Positions 41,870 through 50,156 of a DNA stretch of 64,000 nucleotides are shown in pieces; within the stretch, counting starts at the first letter, position 1, and the number at the start of each line of letters is the position of its first letter. A program made the translations under genes and the position numbers. This DNA comes from CAVRIA01 sp963721115. Its GTDB lineage: Bacteria > Desulfobacterota > Binatia > HRBIN30 > CADEER01. The stretch is from NCBI GenBank assembly GCA_963721115.1, contig CAVRIA010000017.1, positions 62,001-126,000 of the forward strand, in the 5' to 3' direction. A model generated the notes under the pieces. The model was not told the DNA's origin and made no database searches. It saw only the letters and a list, made by a program, of their open reading frames with translations.

Positions 41870-42541
41870 TCAATTCGATCGATCGAGCGCGTGCAGCGCC
41901 CGGTCGTGGGCGCGGGAAAGGAGGAGCAGCGCGCTGATCGCACCGACCAAGGCGAGGAGCATGTCCCACTGCGTGTCCCACGGATCGCCCTGCGTGCCCA
42001 GGAAGGCGTCGGCCGACGAGCCGCCGATGAGGGCCGCCCACCACTCGATGAACTCGTAGAAGGCGCTCATCGCCAGGCAGACGCAGACGACCAGGAAGAA
42101 GAGCCATTTGCCGCGCCGCAGCGGCGAAAGCCGGAGCAGGACCTCGCGCGTCAGGAGGGCGGGAACGAAGCCCTGCGCGAAGTGGCCGAGGCGGTCGTAG
42201 TGGTTGCGCGACAGGTGGAGAAGGTCGCTCACCCAGAACCCGAGCGGAACTCGTGCGTAGGTGTAGTGTCCGCCGAGCATGAGGATGAACGCGTGCAGGA
42301 GCAACAGCCGGTAGACGAGCGACGTCAGCGGGAAGCGGCGATGGGTGGCGATCAGAATCGGCGCACCGAGCAGAATCGGGAACACCTCGAGCACCCAGGT
42401 GCCGGGGTCGTACGGATGGATGCCGGACACCACCAGCGCCGCGGCACCGATCGACAGCAGGATCAACGGCTCCGACAAGCCCGCATGTCCTCGAATGCCG
42501 GAGGCATCACTCGCCACCGCGGTTCCCGTCCCCGATTTCAA
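41870..42541 (-). CDS. DUF2238 (YjdF-type) membrane protein
   Basis: A 223-residue protein with about six spans and DUF2238 signatures: HRRFPLTSLVYRLLLLHAFI, HYTYARVPLGFW, RNHYDRLGHFAQGFVPALL, AFYEFIEWWAALIGG and the C-terminal DPWDTQWDMLLALVGA. These Asp/Glu/His-rich membrane motifs are invariant in the family, whose function is unknown. The furthest start is TTG at 42541; GTG at 42517 is an alternative. A 101-nt gap separates it from the convergent hydroxylase gene. Confidence 0.87.
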   Translation of the reverse strand: MKSGTGTAVASDASGIRGHAGLSEPLILLSIGAAALVVSGIHPYDPGTWVLEVFPILLGAPILIATHRRFPLTSLVYRLLLLHAFILMLGGHYTYARVPLGFWVSDLLHLSRNHYDRLGHFAQGFVPALLTREVLLRLSPLRRGKWLFFLVVCVCLAMSAFYEFIEWWAALIGGSSADAFLGTQGDPWDTQWDMLLALVGAISALLLLSRAHDRALHALDRSN

Positions 42542-42551
42542 TGATCATCTT

Positions 42552-42579
42552 CCGCTCACCCTCAGCTTGTCGAAGGGTT
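42552..42579. repeat. TTCGACAAGCT-type extragenic repeat
   Basis: On the minus strand this reads AACCCTTCGACAAGCTGAGG then GTGAGCGG, a sequence word that recurs in intergenic DNA of many GC-rich bacteria. It fills most of the 57-nt gap between the DUF2238 gene and the 3D-domain gene. Confidence 0.5.
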
Positions 42580-42598
42580 TTCCGTCTCTTTCAATGCC

Positions 42599-43159
42599 CT
42601 AGTCCAGCAGTCGCACGTCGATGCGCTGCCTTCCCCAACGGAGCGCGCGGCGGTGCGAGCCGAAGTAGACTTCGAGTCGGTGCGGCCCCTTGACGCCGGA
42701 GCCGCGGTCCTCGACGGACCCGTAACCGTACCCGGGAACGTAGAAACGCGTGCCGAAGGGGTAGTAGCGCGTGTCCGCCGCCAGCGTTCCGTCGCGCGCG
42801 AACCACAGCCACGGAAAGATCAGGCGGAAGGGGACGATCCACGGGTGGGTCAGGCTGTCGGTCGAGAAGAGGCCGGGATGCGGCTCGTGCGGCTTCGTCC
42901 CGCTCGCCGTCAGGCCCGAGTACGGCTGTCCCTTGCGCGGCCCGACGCTGACGTAGCGGTTCCAGAAGTTCAGCTTCAGATACTTCCAGCTGCCGCGCTC
43001 CCAGCCCGAGCACGCGCCGCAGCCGCAGTAGGCGGTGACCTCCATGCGCGGGACGGTCCGCGCGCCGCACCCTCCGGCCAGCGCGGCGAGAAGGAGACCG
43101 GCGACAGTGGCGCGAACGGCGCTCCGCGCCTGTCGGGATCGGCGAGCCGCGCGCCCCAT
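42599..43159 (-). CDS. 3D domain-containing lipoprotein
   Basis: A 186-residue predicted lipoprotein with lipobox ALAGGC, then RMEVTAYCGCGACSG. The 3D domain follows, named for three aspartates, here with DGTLAADTRYYPFGTRFYVP and SVEDRGSGVKGPHRLEVYFG. It is the double-psi beta-barrel also found in MltA and YabG/YocH-type wall enzymes. CGCGAC suggests a metal- or disulfide-forming Cys cluster. It probably acts on peptidoglycan in the periplasm. GTG 43162 and ATG 43159 are adjacent possible starts. Confidence 0.86.
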   Translation of the reverse strand: MGRAARRSRQARSAVRATVAGLLLAALAGGCGARTVPRMEVTAYCGCGACSGWERGSWKYLKLNFWNRYVSVGPRKGQPYSGLTASGTKPHEPHPGLFSTDSLTHPWIVPFRLIFPWLWFARDGTLAADTRYYPFGTRFYVPGYGYGSVEDRGSGVKGPHRLEVYFGSHRRALRWGRQRIDVRLLD

Positions 43160-43292
43160 CACCTCACCGACTTCCTCCCTCCACGACCACGCCAGTAGTA
43201 TAGCGCGAATCGCCGCAGCCTGTCTTCCGGTGGGGGGAGGGTTGGAGTGGACAGGGGCGTGACGAGTGCCCGGTGACCCTTCACCGTTTCAA

Positions 43293-43321
43293 TTGACAGT
43301 TCTCGCGTCTACGCCTACCAA
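43293..43321 (+). promoter_or_regulatory. Possible sigma70-type promoter for the DUF1499 gene
   Basis: A perfect -35 hexamer TTGACA (43293-43298) is followed by a 17-bp spacer and a weak -10, TACCAA (43316-43321). A good ribosome-binding site (GGAGGT) lies at 43342-43347, before the ATG at 43353. Confidence 0.45.
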
Positions 43322-43352
43322 TCCGAAGACCCCTTCCTCTCGGAGGTACCTC

Positions 43353-44054
43353 ATGGTGCGCGCCACTCTCTGGCTCGGCGGCCTCGCCGTCGTCGTCTTC
43401 GCCGCGGGACCGCTCGCGGCCTACGCGAACATCATCCGGCCGATCGTCGGCTTCGCGCTCTTCGCCCTGGGTATCCTGCTCGGCCTGTTGGGAACGGTCG
43501 TCGGCCTGATCGCCCTCGCGACGGCTCCCGCCGAGGTGCGGGGCACCGTCCTGCGCGGGCTGGCCCCCGCCCTTTTCGTCGTCGCGATCGCCCTGATCAC
43601 CGCCCTGCCGGGTCGCAAGTACCCGCGCATCAACGACATCACCACCGACACCGCGAACCCGCCGAAGTTCGTCAACGCTCCGATGCTGCCGGGGAACTCG
43701 GGGCGCGACATGAGCTATCCGGGCGAGAGCTTCGCGCGCCAGCAGCAGGCCGGCTATCCCGACCTCGGCCCGGCGCGTCTCGACGCTCCGCCGGACCAGG
43801 CGTTCGCCCGCGTGCGCGACGCGGCTCATCGAATGAAGGGCTGGCAGATCACGCGCGAGGACGCGACGGCGCACGCCCTGGAGGGCATCGACACGACGTC
43901 GCTGTTCCACTTCAAAGACGACTTCGTCATCGAGGTGCGGCCGCAGGACGGCGGCAGCGCCGTGCAGATGCGCTCCAAGTCGCGCGACGGCAAGGGGGAC
44001 ATCGGCGCCAACGCCAGGCGCATCCGCGCCTTCTTCGCCGGGCTGAAGAGCTGA
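43353..44054 (+). CDS. DUF1499-family membrane protein
   Basis: A 233-residue protein. Three hydrophobic spans (about 5-25, 29-58, 70-90) are followed by a soluble DUF1499 domain: PRINDITTDTANPPKFVNAP, LDAPPDQAFARVRDAAHRMK, TSLFHFKDDFVIEVRPQDGG, VQMRSKSRDGKGDIGANARR and IRAFFAGL. The function of DUF1499 is unknown. The ATG at 43353 follows GGAGGT. It precedes the monooxygenase gene by 16 nt, so they may be co-transcribed. Confidence 0.88.
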   Translation: MVRATLWLGGLAVVVFAAGPLAAYANIIRPIVGFALFALGILLGLLGTVVGLIALATAPAEVRGTVLRGLAPALFVVAIALITALPGRKYPRINDITTDTANPPKFVNAPMLPGNSGRDMSYPGESFARQQQAGYPDLGPARLDAPPDQAFARVRDAAHRMKGWQITREDATAHALEGIDTTSLFHFKDDFVIEVRPQDGGSAVQMRSKSRDGKGDIGANARRIRAFFAGLKS

Positions 44055-44070
44055 GGGCGGGAGATCGACG

Positions 44071-45564
44071 ATGCAGGGCAACGGCAGGCAGAACGGCAAC
44101 GGCAGAGGGCACGACTTCCCGATTGCGATCATCGGCGCCGGGTTCGCGGGGATCGGCATGGCGATCCAGCTGCGCAAGGCCGGGATCGAGTCGTTCACCA
44201 TCTTCGAGCGCGCCGACGACATCGGCGGCACGTGGCGCGACAACACCTATCCGGGCGCCGCCTGCGACGTCCCGTCGCACGTCTACTCGCTGTCGTTCGA
44301 GCCCTGCCCCGACTGGACACACAAGTTCGCCCCCTCTGCCGAGATCCAGGGCTATCTGTTGCGGCTGGTCGAGAAGTGGCAGCTGCGCCGCCACCTGCGG
44401 ACCGGCACCGAGATCGCCGCCGCGCGCTTCGACGAGGAGCGCGGCGCCTGGACCCTGACGACGAAGGGCGGCGAGACATTCGCGGCGCGCGTCGTCGTCT
44501 CCGGCGTCGGCGGGCTCGTCGATCCCGCCCTGCCGAACATCGACGGAATCGGCAGCTTCGCCGGGCAGATGTTCCACACGGCGCGCTGGAACCACGACTA
44601 CGACCTCGCGGGCAAGAAGGTCGCCGTGATCGGGACCGGCGCCAGCGCGGTCCAGGTCGTGCCGTCGATCGCCCCCCTCGTACACAAGCTCAGCGTCTTC
44701 CAGCGCACCCCGGCCTGGGTGGTGCCGAAGCACGACAAGGTCTACTCGGATCGGGCGCGGCGTCTCTTCGCCCGACTGCCACTGGCGCTTCAAGCCAGCC
44801 GCTACCTGCAGTACTGGCTGAGCGAGCTCTTCGGACCGATGGTCTTTCTGGACGCGCCACGCCTGTCCGCCCTGGGCGAAAAGATGTCTCTCATGCACCT
44901 GCGCGCGCAGGTGCGCGATCCGGAGCTGCGCCGCAAGCTGACGCCGAGCTTCCAGTTCGGCTGCAAGCGCATCCTCATCTCCGACGACTACTGGGCGAGC
45001 TTCGAGCGCGACAACGTGGATCTCGTCACCGAGCCGATCGCGGAGATCCGCCCGACCGGCATCGCCACTCGCGACGGCGCCTTCTACGAGGTCGACGCGA
45101 TCATCCTGGCGACGGGCTTCGCGCTCGGTCTCACGTCGGCCCCGTTCCCGGTGACCGGACGCGGGGGCCGCACTCTCGACGAGGCGTGGAGCCGCGGCGC
45201 CGTCGCCTATAAGGGCATGGCGGTGTCCGGATTTCCGAACTGGTTCATCCTCATGGGACCCAACACCGGCCCCGGCCACACCTCCGTCCTCGTCTACACC
45301 GAAGCGCAGATCACGCACGCTCTGCAGGCGATCCGCAAGATCATGCAGGACGATCTGCGCTTCGTGGACATCCGGCAGGACGTCCAGGACCGTTACAACG
45401 ACGGCATCCAGGGCCGCATGAAGTACATGGTGTGGTCGGGTTGTCACAGCTGGTACCTGTCCGACGACGGCAGCAACCACTCCCTCTACCCGGGCTTCGC
45501 CGCCGAGTACGTGGCCCGCGCCCGCCACTTCCGGCCCTCCGAGTACGAGATCGCGGGATGGTAG
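44071..45564 (+). CDS. Flavin-containing (Baeyer-Villiger type) monooxygenase
   Basis: A 497-residue class B flavoprotein monooxygenase. FAD motif GAGFAGIGM (about 22-30), then GGTWRDNTYPGAACDVPSH. The BVMO fingerprint FxGxxxHxxxW is FAGQMFHTARW (163-173), and the NADPH motif is VIGTGASAVQ (186-195). SWYLSDDGSNHSLYPGF occurs near the C-terminus. BVMOs insert oxygen into ketones to make esters or lactones with NADPH and O2. An aldehyde dehydrogenase gene follows, which fits a ketone or alkane-derived degradation route (inference). Confidence 0.93.
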   Translation: MQGNGRQNGNGRGHDFPIAIIGAGFAGIGMAIQLRKAGIESFTIFERADDIGGTWRDNTYPGAACDVPSHVYSLSFEPCPDWTHKFAPSAEIQGYLLRLVEKWQLRRHLRTGTEIAAARFDEERGAWTLTTKGGETFAARVVVSGVGGLVDPALPNIDGIGSFAGQMFHTARWNHDYDLAGKKVAVIGTGASAVQVVPSIAPLVHKLSVFQRTPAWVVPKHDKVYSDRARRLFARLPLALQASRYLQYWLSELFGPMVFLDAPRLSALGEKMSLMHLRAQVRDPELRRKLTPSFQFGCKRILISDDYWASFERDNVDLVTEPIAEIRPTGIATRDGAFYEVDAIILATGFALGLTSAPFPVTGRGGRTLDEAWSRGAVAYKGMAVSGFPNWFILMGPNTGPGHTSVLVYTEAQITHALQAIRKIMQDDLRFVDIRQDVQDRYNDGIQGRMKYMVWSGCHSWYLSDDGSNHSLYPGFAAEYVARARHFRPSEYEIAGW

Positions 45565-45731
45565 CGTTGTTGCCGTGCCGCCACTTCGTCCTCGTCACCA
45601 GACCTTCGCCTACGAGCATCCTTGACGCCACCCCCGCGCTGGGTCCATGTACGAATCATGGGCCGCGGTGACGCCCCGGCCGGCCTCATTGCAAGCGAAG
45701 TTCGAACTCACAGAGCGAAGGAGGGTCTGTC

Positions 45732-47255
45732 ATGGCAGCAATCTCGCAATCGGCCTACCCGGGCCTCGACCGGGAGGTCAACGACTTCGTCGGCAGACGC
45801 ACGCGGCGGATGCTGATCGGTGGCAAGTGGGTGGAGGCGGCTTCCGGCGAGACGTTCACCACCTACGATCCGGCCACGGAGCAACCGCTCGCCGAGGTCC
45901 CCGCGGGCGACAAGGAAGACGTCGACCGTGCCGTGCGCGCCGCCCGCCAGGCCTTCGAGACCGGCCCGTGGCGGCGCATGACGGCGTCGGAGCGCGGCCG
46001 GGCGCTGTGGAAGCTCGCCGACCTGATCGAGCAGCACGGCGAGGAGTTCGCCCAGCTCGAGACGCTCGACAACGGCAAGCCGCTCACGGTGGCGCGCGCC
46101 GCCGACGTCCCGCTCGTCGTCGATCACTTTCGCTACTACGCCGGCTGGGCGACCAAGATCGAGGGCGAGACCATCCCCGTGTCGATTCCCGGCCAGCGCT
46201 TCTTCAACTACACGCTGCGCGAACCGGTCGGGGTGGTCGGCCAGATCATCCCGTGGAACTTCCCGCTGCTGATGGCCGCCTGGAAGCTCGGTGCCGCTCT
46301 CGCCTGCGGCAACACCGTGGTTCTCAAGCCGGCCGAGCAGACTCCTCTCTCCGCCCTGCGCCTCGGCGAGCTGTTCGAGGAGGCGGGATTTCCCCCCGGG
46401 GTGGTCAACATCGTCACCGGCTTCGGTGAGGCGGCGGGCGCGGCGATCGCGGCGCACCCCGACTTGGACAAGGTGGCGTTCACCGGCTCGACCGAGGTGG
46501 GCAGGCTGATCATGCGCGCCGCCGCCGGCAACCTGAAGCGCGTCTCGCTCGAGCTCGGCGGCAAGTCGCCGAATATCGTGTTCGCGGACGCCGATCTCGA
46601 GCAGGCCGCCGTCGGCGCGGCGTCGGCCATCTACTTCAACCACGGTCAGTGCTGCTGCGCGGGTTCGCGCCTGTTCATCGAGCAGAAGGCATACGACAAG
46701 ATCATGCCCAAGCTGGTCGAGTTTTCGGAGAAGGTGAAGGTCGGACCCGGCATGGATCCCGCCACCGAGATGGGGCCGCTGGTGTCGAGCGAGCAGTACG
46801 AGCGCGTGACCGGCTATCTCGCCGCCGGCAAGGAGCAGGGCGCCAAGGTCGCCGCCGGAGGGGCGCGCCCGAAGAACCTGAGCAAGGGCTACTTCGTCAG
46901 CCCGACCGTGTTCACCGACGTGCTCCCCGACATGAAGATCAACCGCGAGGAGATCTTCGGTCCGGTGGTATGCGCCATCCCGTTCAAGGATCCGGAGGAG
47001 GTCGCCGCGGCCGGCAACGATACCCCCTACGGCCTCGCGGCCGCGGTCTGGACGCGCGACATCGAGAAGGCCCATCGCATGGCCGAGACGCTGAAGGCGG
47101 GCACCGTGTGGATCAACTGCTACAACATGTTCGACGCGGCCTCTCCGTTCGGCGGCTACAAGCAGAGCGGCTTCGGCCGCGAGATGGGCAAGGCGGCGCT
47201 GGAGCTCTACACGCAGACCAAGAGCGTGTGGGTCAACCTCGGCGCCCACTCCTGA
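45732..47255 (+). CDS. NAD(P)-dependent aldehyde dehydrogenase
   Basis: A 507-residue class I/II ALDH. The dinucleotide region has IIPWNFPLLMAAWKLGAALA and NTVVLKPAEQTPLSA. General base Glu274 is in LELGGKSPNIV, and the catalytic Cys (about 308) is in NHGQCCCAGSR. The C-terminus keeps EEIFGPVVCAIPF and ASPFGGYKQSGFGREMGKAA, as in ALDH1/2-type and betaine-aldehyde enzymes. A strong ribosome-binding site (AAGGAGGGT) lies upstream. It oxidises aldehydes to acids and may act after the monooxygenase. It is followed by a hairpin terminator. Confidence 0.94.
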   Translation: MAAISQSAYPGLDREVNDFVGRRTRRMLIGGKWVEAASGETFTTYDPATEQPLAEVPAGDKEDVDRAVRAARQAFETGPWRRMTASERGRALWKLADLIEQHGEEFAQLETLDNGKPLTVARAADVPLVVDHFRYYAGWATKIEGETIPVSIPGQRFFNYTLREPVGVVGQIIPWNFPLLMAAWKLGAALACGNTVVLKPAEQTPLSALRLGELFEEAGFPPGVVNIVTGFGEAAGAAIAAHPDLDKVAFTGSTEVGRLIMRAAAGNLKRVSLELGGKSPNIVFADADLEQAAVGAASAIYFNHGQCCCAGSRLFIEQKAYDKIMPKLVEFSEKVKVGPGMDPATEMGPLVSSEQYERVTGYLAAGKEQGAKVAAGGARPKNLSKGYFVSPTVFTDVLPDMKINREEIFGPVVCAIPFKDPEEVAAAGNDTPYGLAAAVWTRDIEKAHRMAETLKAGTVWINCYNMFDAASPFGGYKQSGFGREMGKAALELYTQTKSVWVNLGAHS

Positions 47256-47261
47256 AACTCC

Positions 47262-47280
47262 ACCCGGGCTGCGCCCGGGT
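47262..47280 (+). terminator. Hairpin downstream of the aldehyde dehydrogenase gene
   Basis: An 8-bp perfect stem ACCCGGGC/GCCCGGGT with a TGC loop sits 6 nt past the stop codon. No T-run follows, so strength is uncertain. Confidence 0.6.
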
Positions 47281-47287
47281 TCGTAGG

Positions 47288-47369
47288 CAAAGGCGAGGGC
47301 TCGGGCTCAGGCTGAGGGTCGATGCAGAAGATCGCGCCGAGCGCGCACCATCCTCAGCCCGAGCCTTTG
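47288..47369. repeat. Extragenic repeat with an inverted partial copy
   Basis: The segment 47288-47330 (CAAAGGC, GGGCTCGGGC, GGCTG, GG, TCGAT in order) closely matches 12849-12893. A partial inverted copy at 47352-47369 (CCTCAGCCCGAGCCTTTG) lets the locus fold on itself. It lies between the convergent ALDH and pyrF genes. Confidence 0.5.
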
Positions 47370-47431
47370 CCTCAACCTCAGCCTGCTGCGAATTTCTTGC
47401 CGCTCGAATGATCCGGCGCGGCCCGATCGAT

Positions 47432-48235
47432 TCAGGCCGGCGACTCGGTGCGGAACTGGGGACCGCGGCGGACCGCGGGGGCGAGCCCGCGCTCCATGGA
47501 GGCGACGATGTCGCGCACAGCGACGACCGGATCGCGGGCGTCGCGGATGGGGCTGCCGACGACCAGATAGTCGGCGCCGGCGCGCACCGCCGCTTCCGGC
47601 GTCATGACCCGCTTCTGGTCGTCGACGGAAGTTTTGGGCGGGCGTACTCCCGGCGTGACGATGAGGAATTTGCGGCCGCACTCCTTGCGGATCGGGGCGA
47701 CCTCGTGCGGCGAGGCAACCACGCCGTCCATGTTCGCCTGACGGGCGAGGAGGGCGAGGCGGACCACCTGATGCTCGACCCCGCTGCGCACACCGAGGCG
47801 CTTGAGGTCCTCGTGATTGAGGCTGGTCAGCACGGTGACCGCCAGCAGCTTGGGTCGCGTCAGGCCTTCGGTGCGGCACACCTTGTTCACCTCGCGAATC
47901 GTCGTCCGCATCATCTGGACGCTGCCGGAGGCGTGCAGGTCGAGCATGCGAACGCCCAGCCGCGTCGCCTCGACGCTGGCCTTGGCGACCGTGCGCGGGA
48001 TGTCGTGGAACTTGAGGTCGAGAAACACCTCGCCACCGCGGTCGCGGATGTCGCGCACGATCTGCGGCCCGGCGTGCAGGAAGAGCTGCTTGCCGACCTT
48101 GAACATGCCCACGTCGTTCTTCAGCAGGTCGACGAGCTCGAGCGCCTCGGGCACGGAGGCGACGTCGAGGGCGAAGATCAACCGCGATTGCATCTGACCG
48201 GGCCGCAGGGGGCCGAACAGCCAATGCAGGCTCAT
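47432..48235 (-). CDS. pyrF: Orotidine 5'-phosphate decarboxylase
   Basis: A 267-residue TIM-barrel enzyme for the last step of UMP synthesis. It has LIFALDVASVPEALELV, FKVGKQLFLHAGP and the catalytic DxKxxD segment EVFLDLKFHDIPRTV. It also has MLDLHASGS, VTVLTSLNHEDLKRLGV, VVASPHEVAPIRKECG and FLIVTPGVRPP, then DYLVVGSPIRDARDPV. The N- and C-terminal tails are slightly longer than usual. Its ATG overlaps the stop of proS (4 nt), so the two are co-translated. Confidence 0.95.
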   Translation of the reverse strand: MSLHWLFGPLRPGQMQSRLIFALDVASVPEALELVDLLKNDVGMFKVGKQLFLHAGPQIVRDIRDRGGEVFLDLKFHDIPRTVAKASVEATRLGVRMLDLHASGSVQMMRTTIREVNKVCRTEGLTRPKLLAVTVLTSLNHEDLKRLGVRSGVEHQVVRLALLARQANMDGVVASPHEVAPIRKECGRKFLIVTPGVRPPKTSVDDQKRVMTPEAAVRAGADYLVVGSPIRDARDPVVAVRDIVASMERGLAPAVRRGPQFRTESPA

Positions 48236-49953
48236 GCCGCCGTCCCTTCGCGAACCAGCGCCACCAGGCGGTCGACCGCGTCCGCGAGCGGCAGATCGGT
48301 CGCGCTCGACTCTCGGCGCGGCTTGAACTCCACCGCGCCGCGCTCGAGGCCCTTCGGCCCGACGGTGACGCGGAAGGGGATGCCGATCAGATCGGCGTCC
48401 TTGAACTTCACCCCCGGCCGTTCCTCGCGGTCGTCGAACAGGACCTCGATCCCGGCGTGCCGGAGGTCCTGGTACAGCTTCTCCGACGCCTCGCGTTGCT
48501 TCTCGTCCTTCAAGTTGACGGCGATCAGGTGGACATGGGCCGGCGCGATGGCGAGCGGCCAGATGATGCCGTTGTCGTCGTGGTTCTGCTCGACTGCGGC
48601 CGCCGCCGTGCGTGTGATCCCGATGCCGTAGCAGCCCATCTCCATCGGGTGTTCCTGTCCGTTGGCGTCGAGGTAGGTGGCGTTCATCGCCTTCGAGTAC
48701 TTGGTGCCGAGATAGAAGACCTGACCGACCTCGATGCCGCGGTGGCTCTCGTAGACGCCGTCCGCACAGCGCACGCAGGGGTCCCCTTCCCGGGCGACGC
48801 GGATGTCGGCGAACCCAAGGTCCGGCAGGTCGCGCGATTGGTCGACGTCGACCACGTGCTGATCCGTCTCGTTCGCCCCGATCACCGCACCGGTCAGCCC
48901 GCGCACCGCGTCATCGGCGAGCATGCGGATGCGCAGGCCGAACGGCCCGGCGAACCCGACCGCGGCGCCGGTGTGACGCTCGACCGTCGCGGCATCGGCC
49001 ATCTCCACCCACTGGCAGCCGAGCGCCGTGAGCAGCTTGGCCTCGCTCAGCTCGTGGTCGCCGCGCACCAGCGCCGCGACGATCTCCTTCTGATCCGTGA
49101 CGAAGAGCAGCGTCTTGATGAAACGGTCCGCCGGCACGGACAGGAACTCGCTGACCTCATCGACCGTGCGCTTCTCCGGCGTGCTCACCTTCCGGTGAGC
49201 CGCCGTGGCGCCCGCGTGAGCGGGCGGCGGTACGCTCTTGATCCCGGCCTTCTCGACGTTGGCGGCGTACCCGCAGCGGTGGCAGCTCACCAGGGCGTCC
49301 TCGCCGGACTCGGCCAGGACGTGAAACTCGTGCGACATGCTGCCGCCGATGGCGCCGGTCGCCGCCTCCACCGGGCGGAACTTCAGCCCGCAGCGCTCGA
49401 AGATGCGCTGATAGGCGGCCGACATGCGGTGGTACTCGCGCTCGCAGTCGGCGTAGTCGGTATGAAAGGAGTAGGCGTCCTTCATCAGAAACTCCCGCCC
49501 GCGCATGAGGCCGAAGCGCGGGCGAATCTCGTCGCGGAACTTGATCTGCACCTGGTACAGCGTCTGCGGCAGGTCGCGATAGGAGCGGACCTCGCGACGC
49601 ACGATGTCGGTCACCACCTCCTCGTGTGTCGGCCCGAAGCAGAAATCGCGCTCGTTGCGGTCCTTGATCCGCAACAGCTCCTTTCCGTAGTGCTCCCAGC
49701 GGCCGGTCTCCTGCCACAGCTCGGCGGGACAGACGGCGGGCATGAGAATCTCCTGCGCCCCGGTGCGGTCCATCTCCTCGCGCACGATGCGCTCGACCTT
49801 GCGCACCACGCGCAGGCCGAGGGGAAGCAGGTCGTAGATGCCACGCGCCACCTGCCGAATCATCCCGGCACGCACCATCAGCTTATGGCTGATGACCTCG
49901 GCGTCGGCGGGATTTTCCTTGAGGGTGGGGATCAACGACCGGCGATAGCGCAC
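48232..49953 (-). CDS. proS: Prolyl-tRNA synthetase (bacterial type, with editing domain)
   Basis: A 573-residue class II aminoacyl-tRNA synthetase. Motif 1 lies in RQVARGIYDLLPLGLRVVRK, motif 2 in FRDEIRPRFGLMRGREFLMK and motif 3 in ITRTAAAAVEQNHDDNGIIW. Between motifs 2 and 3 is the YbaK-like editing insertion (about 230-390) with ADRFIKTLLFVTDQKEIVAA and AVGFAGPFG. The C-terminal anticodon-binding domain has GIEVLFDDREERPGVKFKDA, DLIGIPFRVTVG and KPRRESSATDL. It is slightly shorter than E. coli ProRS. It is first in a proS-pyrF operon, transcribed divergently from kdsB. Confidence 0.96.
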   Translation of the reverse strand: MRYRRSLIPTLKENPADAEVISHKLMVRAGMIRQVARGIYDLLPLGLRVVRKVERIVREEMDRTGAQEILMPAVCPAELWQETGRWEHYGKELLRIKDRNERDFCFGPTHEEVVTDIVRREVRSYRDLPQTLYQVQIKFRDEIRPRFGLMRGREFLMKDAYSFHTDYADCEREYHRMSAAYQRIFERCGLKFRPVEAATGAIGGSMSHEFHVLAESGEDALVSCHRCGYAANVEKAGIKSVPPPAHAGATAAHRKVSTPEKRTVDEVSEFLSVPADRFIKTLLFVTDQKEIVAALVRGDHELSEAKLLTALGCQWVEMADAATVERHTGAAVGFAGPFGLRIRMLADDAVRGLTGAVIGANETDQHVVDVDQSRDLPDLGFADIRVAREGDPCVRCADGVYESHRGIEVGQVFYLGTKYSKAMNATYLDANGQEHPMEMGCYGIGITRTAAAAVEQNHDDNGIIWPLAIAPAHVHLIAVNLKDEKQREASEKLYQDLRHAGIEVLFDDREERPGVKFKDADLIGIPFRVTVGPKGLERGAVEFKPRRESSATDLPLADAVDRLVALVREGTAA

Positions 49954-49968
49954 GTGCGATACCTGCTG

Positions 49969-50002
49969 CGAAATTGAGCGACCTTCGAAATTGAGCGACC
50001 TT
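49969..50002. repeat. Two adjacent 17-bp direct repeats upstream of proS
   Basis: CGAAATTGAGCGACCTT occurs at 49969-49985 and again at 49986-50002, followed by a partial third ATTGAG. It is 16 nt upstream of the proS start and AT-richer than its surroundings. It could be an operator or a slippage product. Confidence 0.6.
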
Positions 50003-50089
50003 ATTGAGTGCCCAGCGGCAGGTCAAGCCGCTTCGGTCCGTACCTGGCCTCGGGTAGTGGGGGCCTCCACGACCTGGCCTCGATCAACT

Positions 50090-50117
50090 TTGACTTGCGA
50101 CCACCCCTTGCTATATT
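50090..50117 (+). promoter_or_regulatory. Sigma70-type promoter of the kdsB operon
   Basis: TTGACT (50090-50095) and TATATT (50112-50117) are separated by 16 bp in an AT-rich stretch. The expected transcription start is near 50124, giving a leader of only about 33 nt before the kdsB ATG. Confidence 0.75.
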
Positions 50118-50122
50118 CGCGT

Positions 50123-50147
50123 CCCGTGGTCTGATCCGGACCACGGG
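50123..50147 (+). promoter_or_regulatory. Perfect 9-bp inverted repeat at the 5' end of the kdsB leader
   Basis: CCCGTGGTC (50123-50131), a 7-nt loop and GACCACGGG (50139-50147) are followed by TTTCTCTTT and the ATG at 50157. Located exactly at the predicted start of transcription, it may be an operator palindrome, an attenuator hairpin or a 5' stabilising stem-loop. No Shine-Dalgarno is visible. Confidence 0.6.
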
Positions 50148-50156
50148 TTTCTCTTT

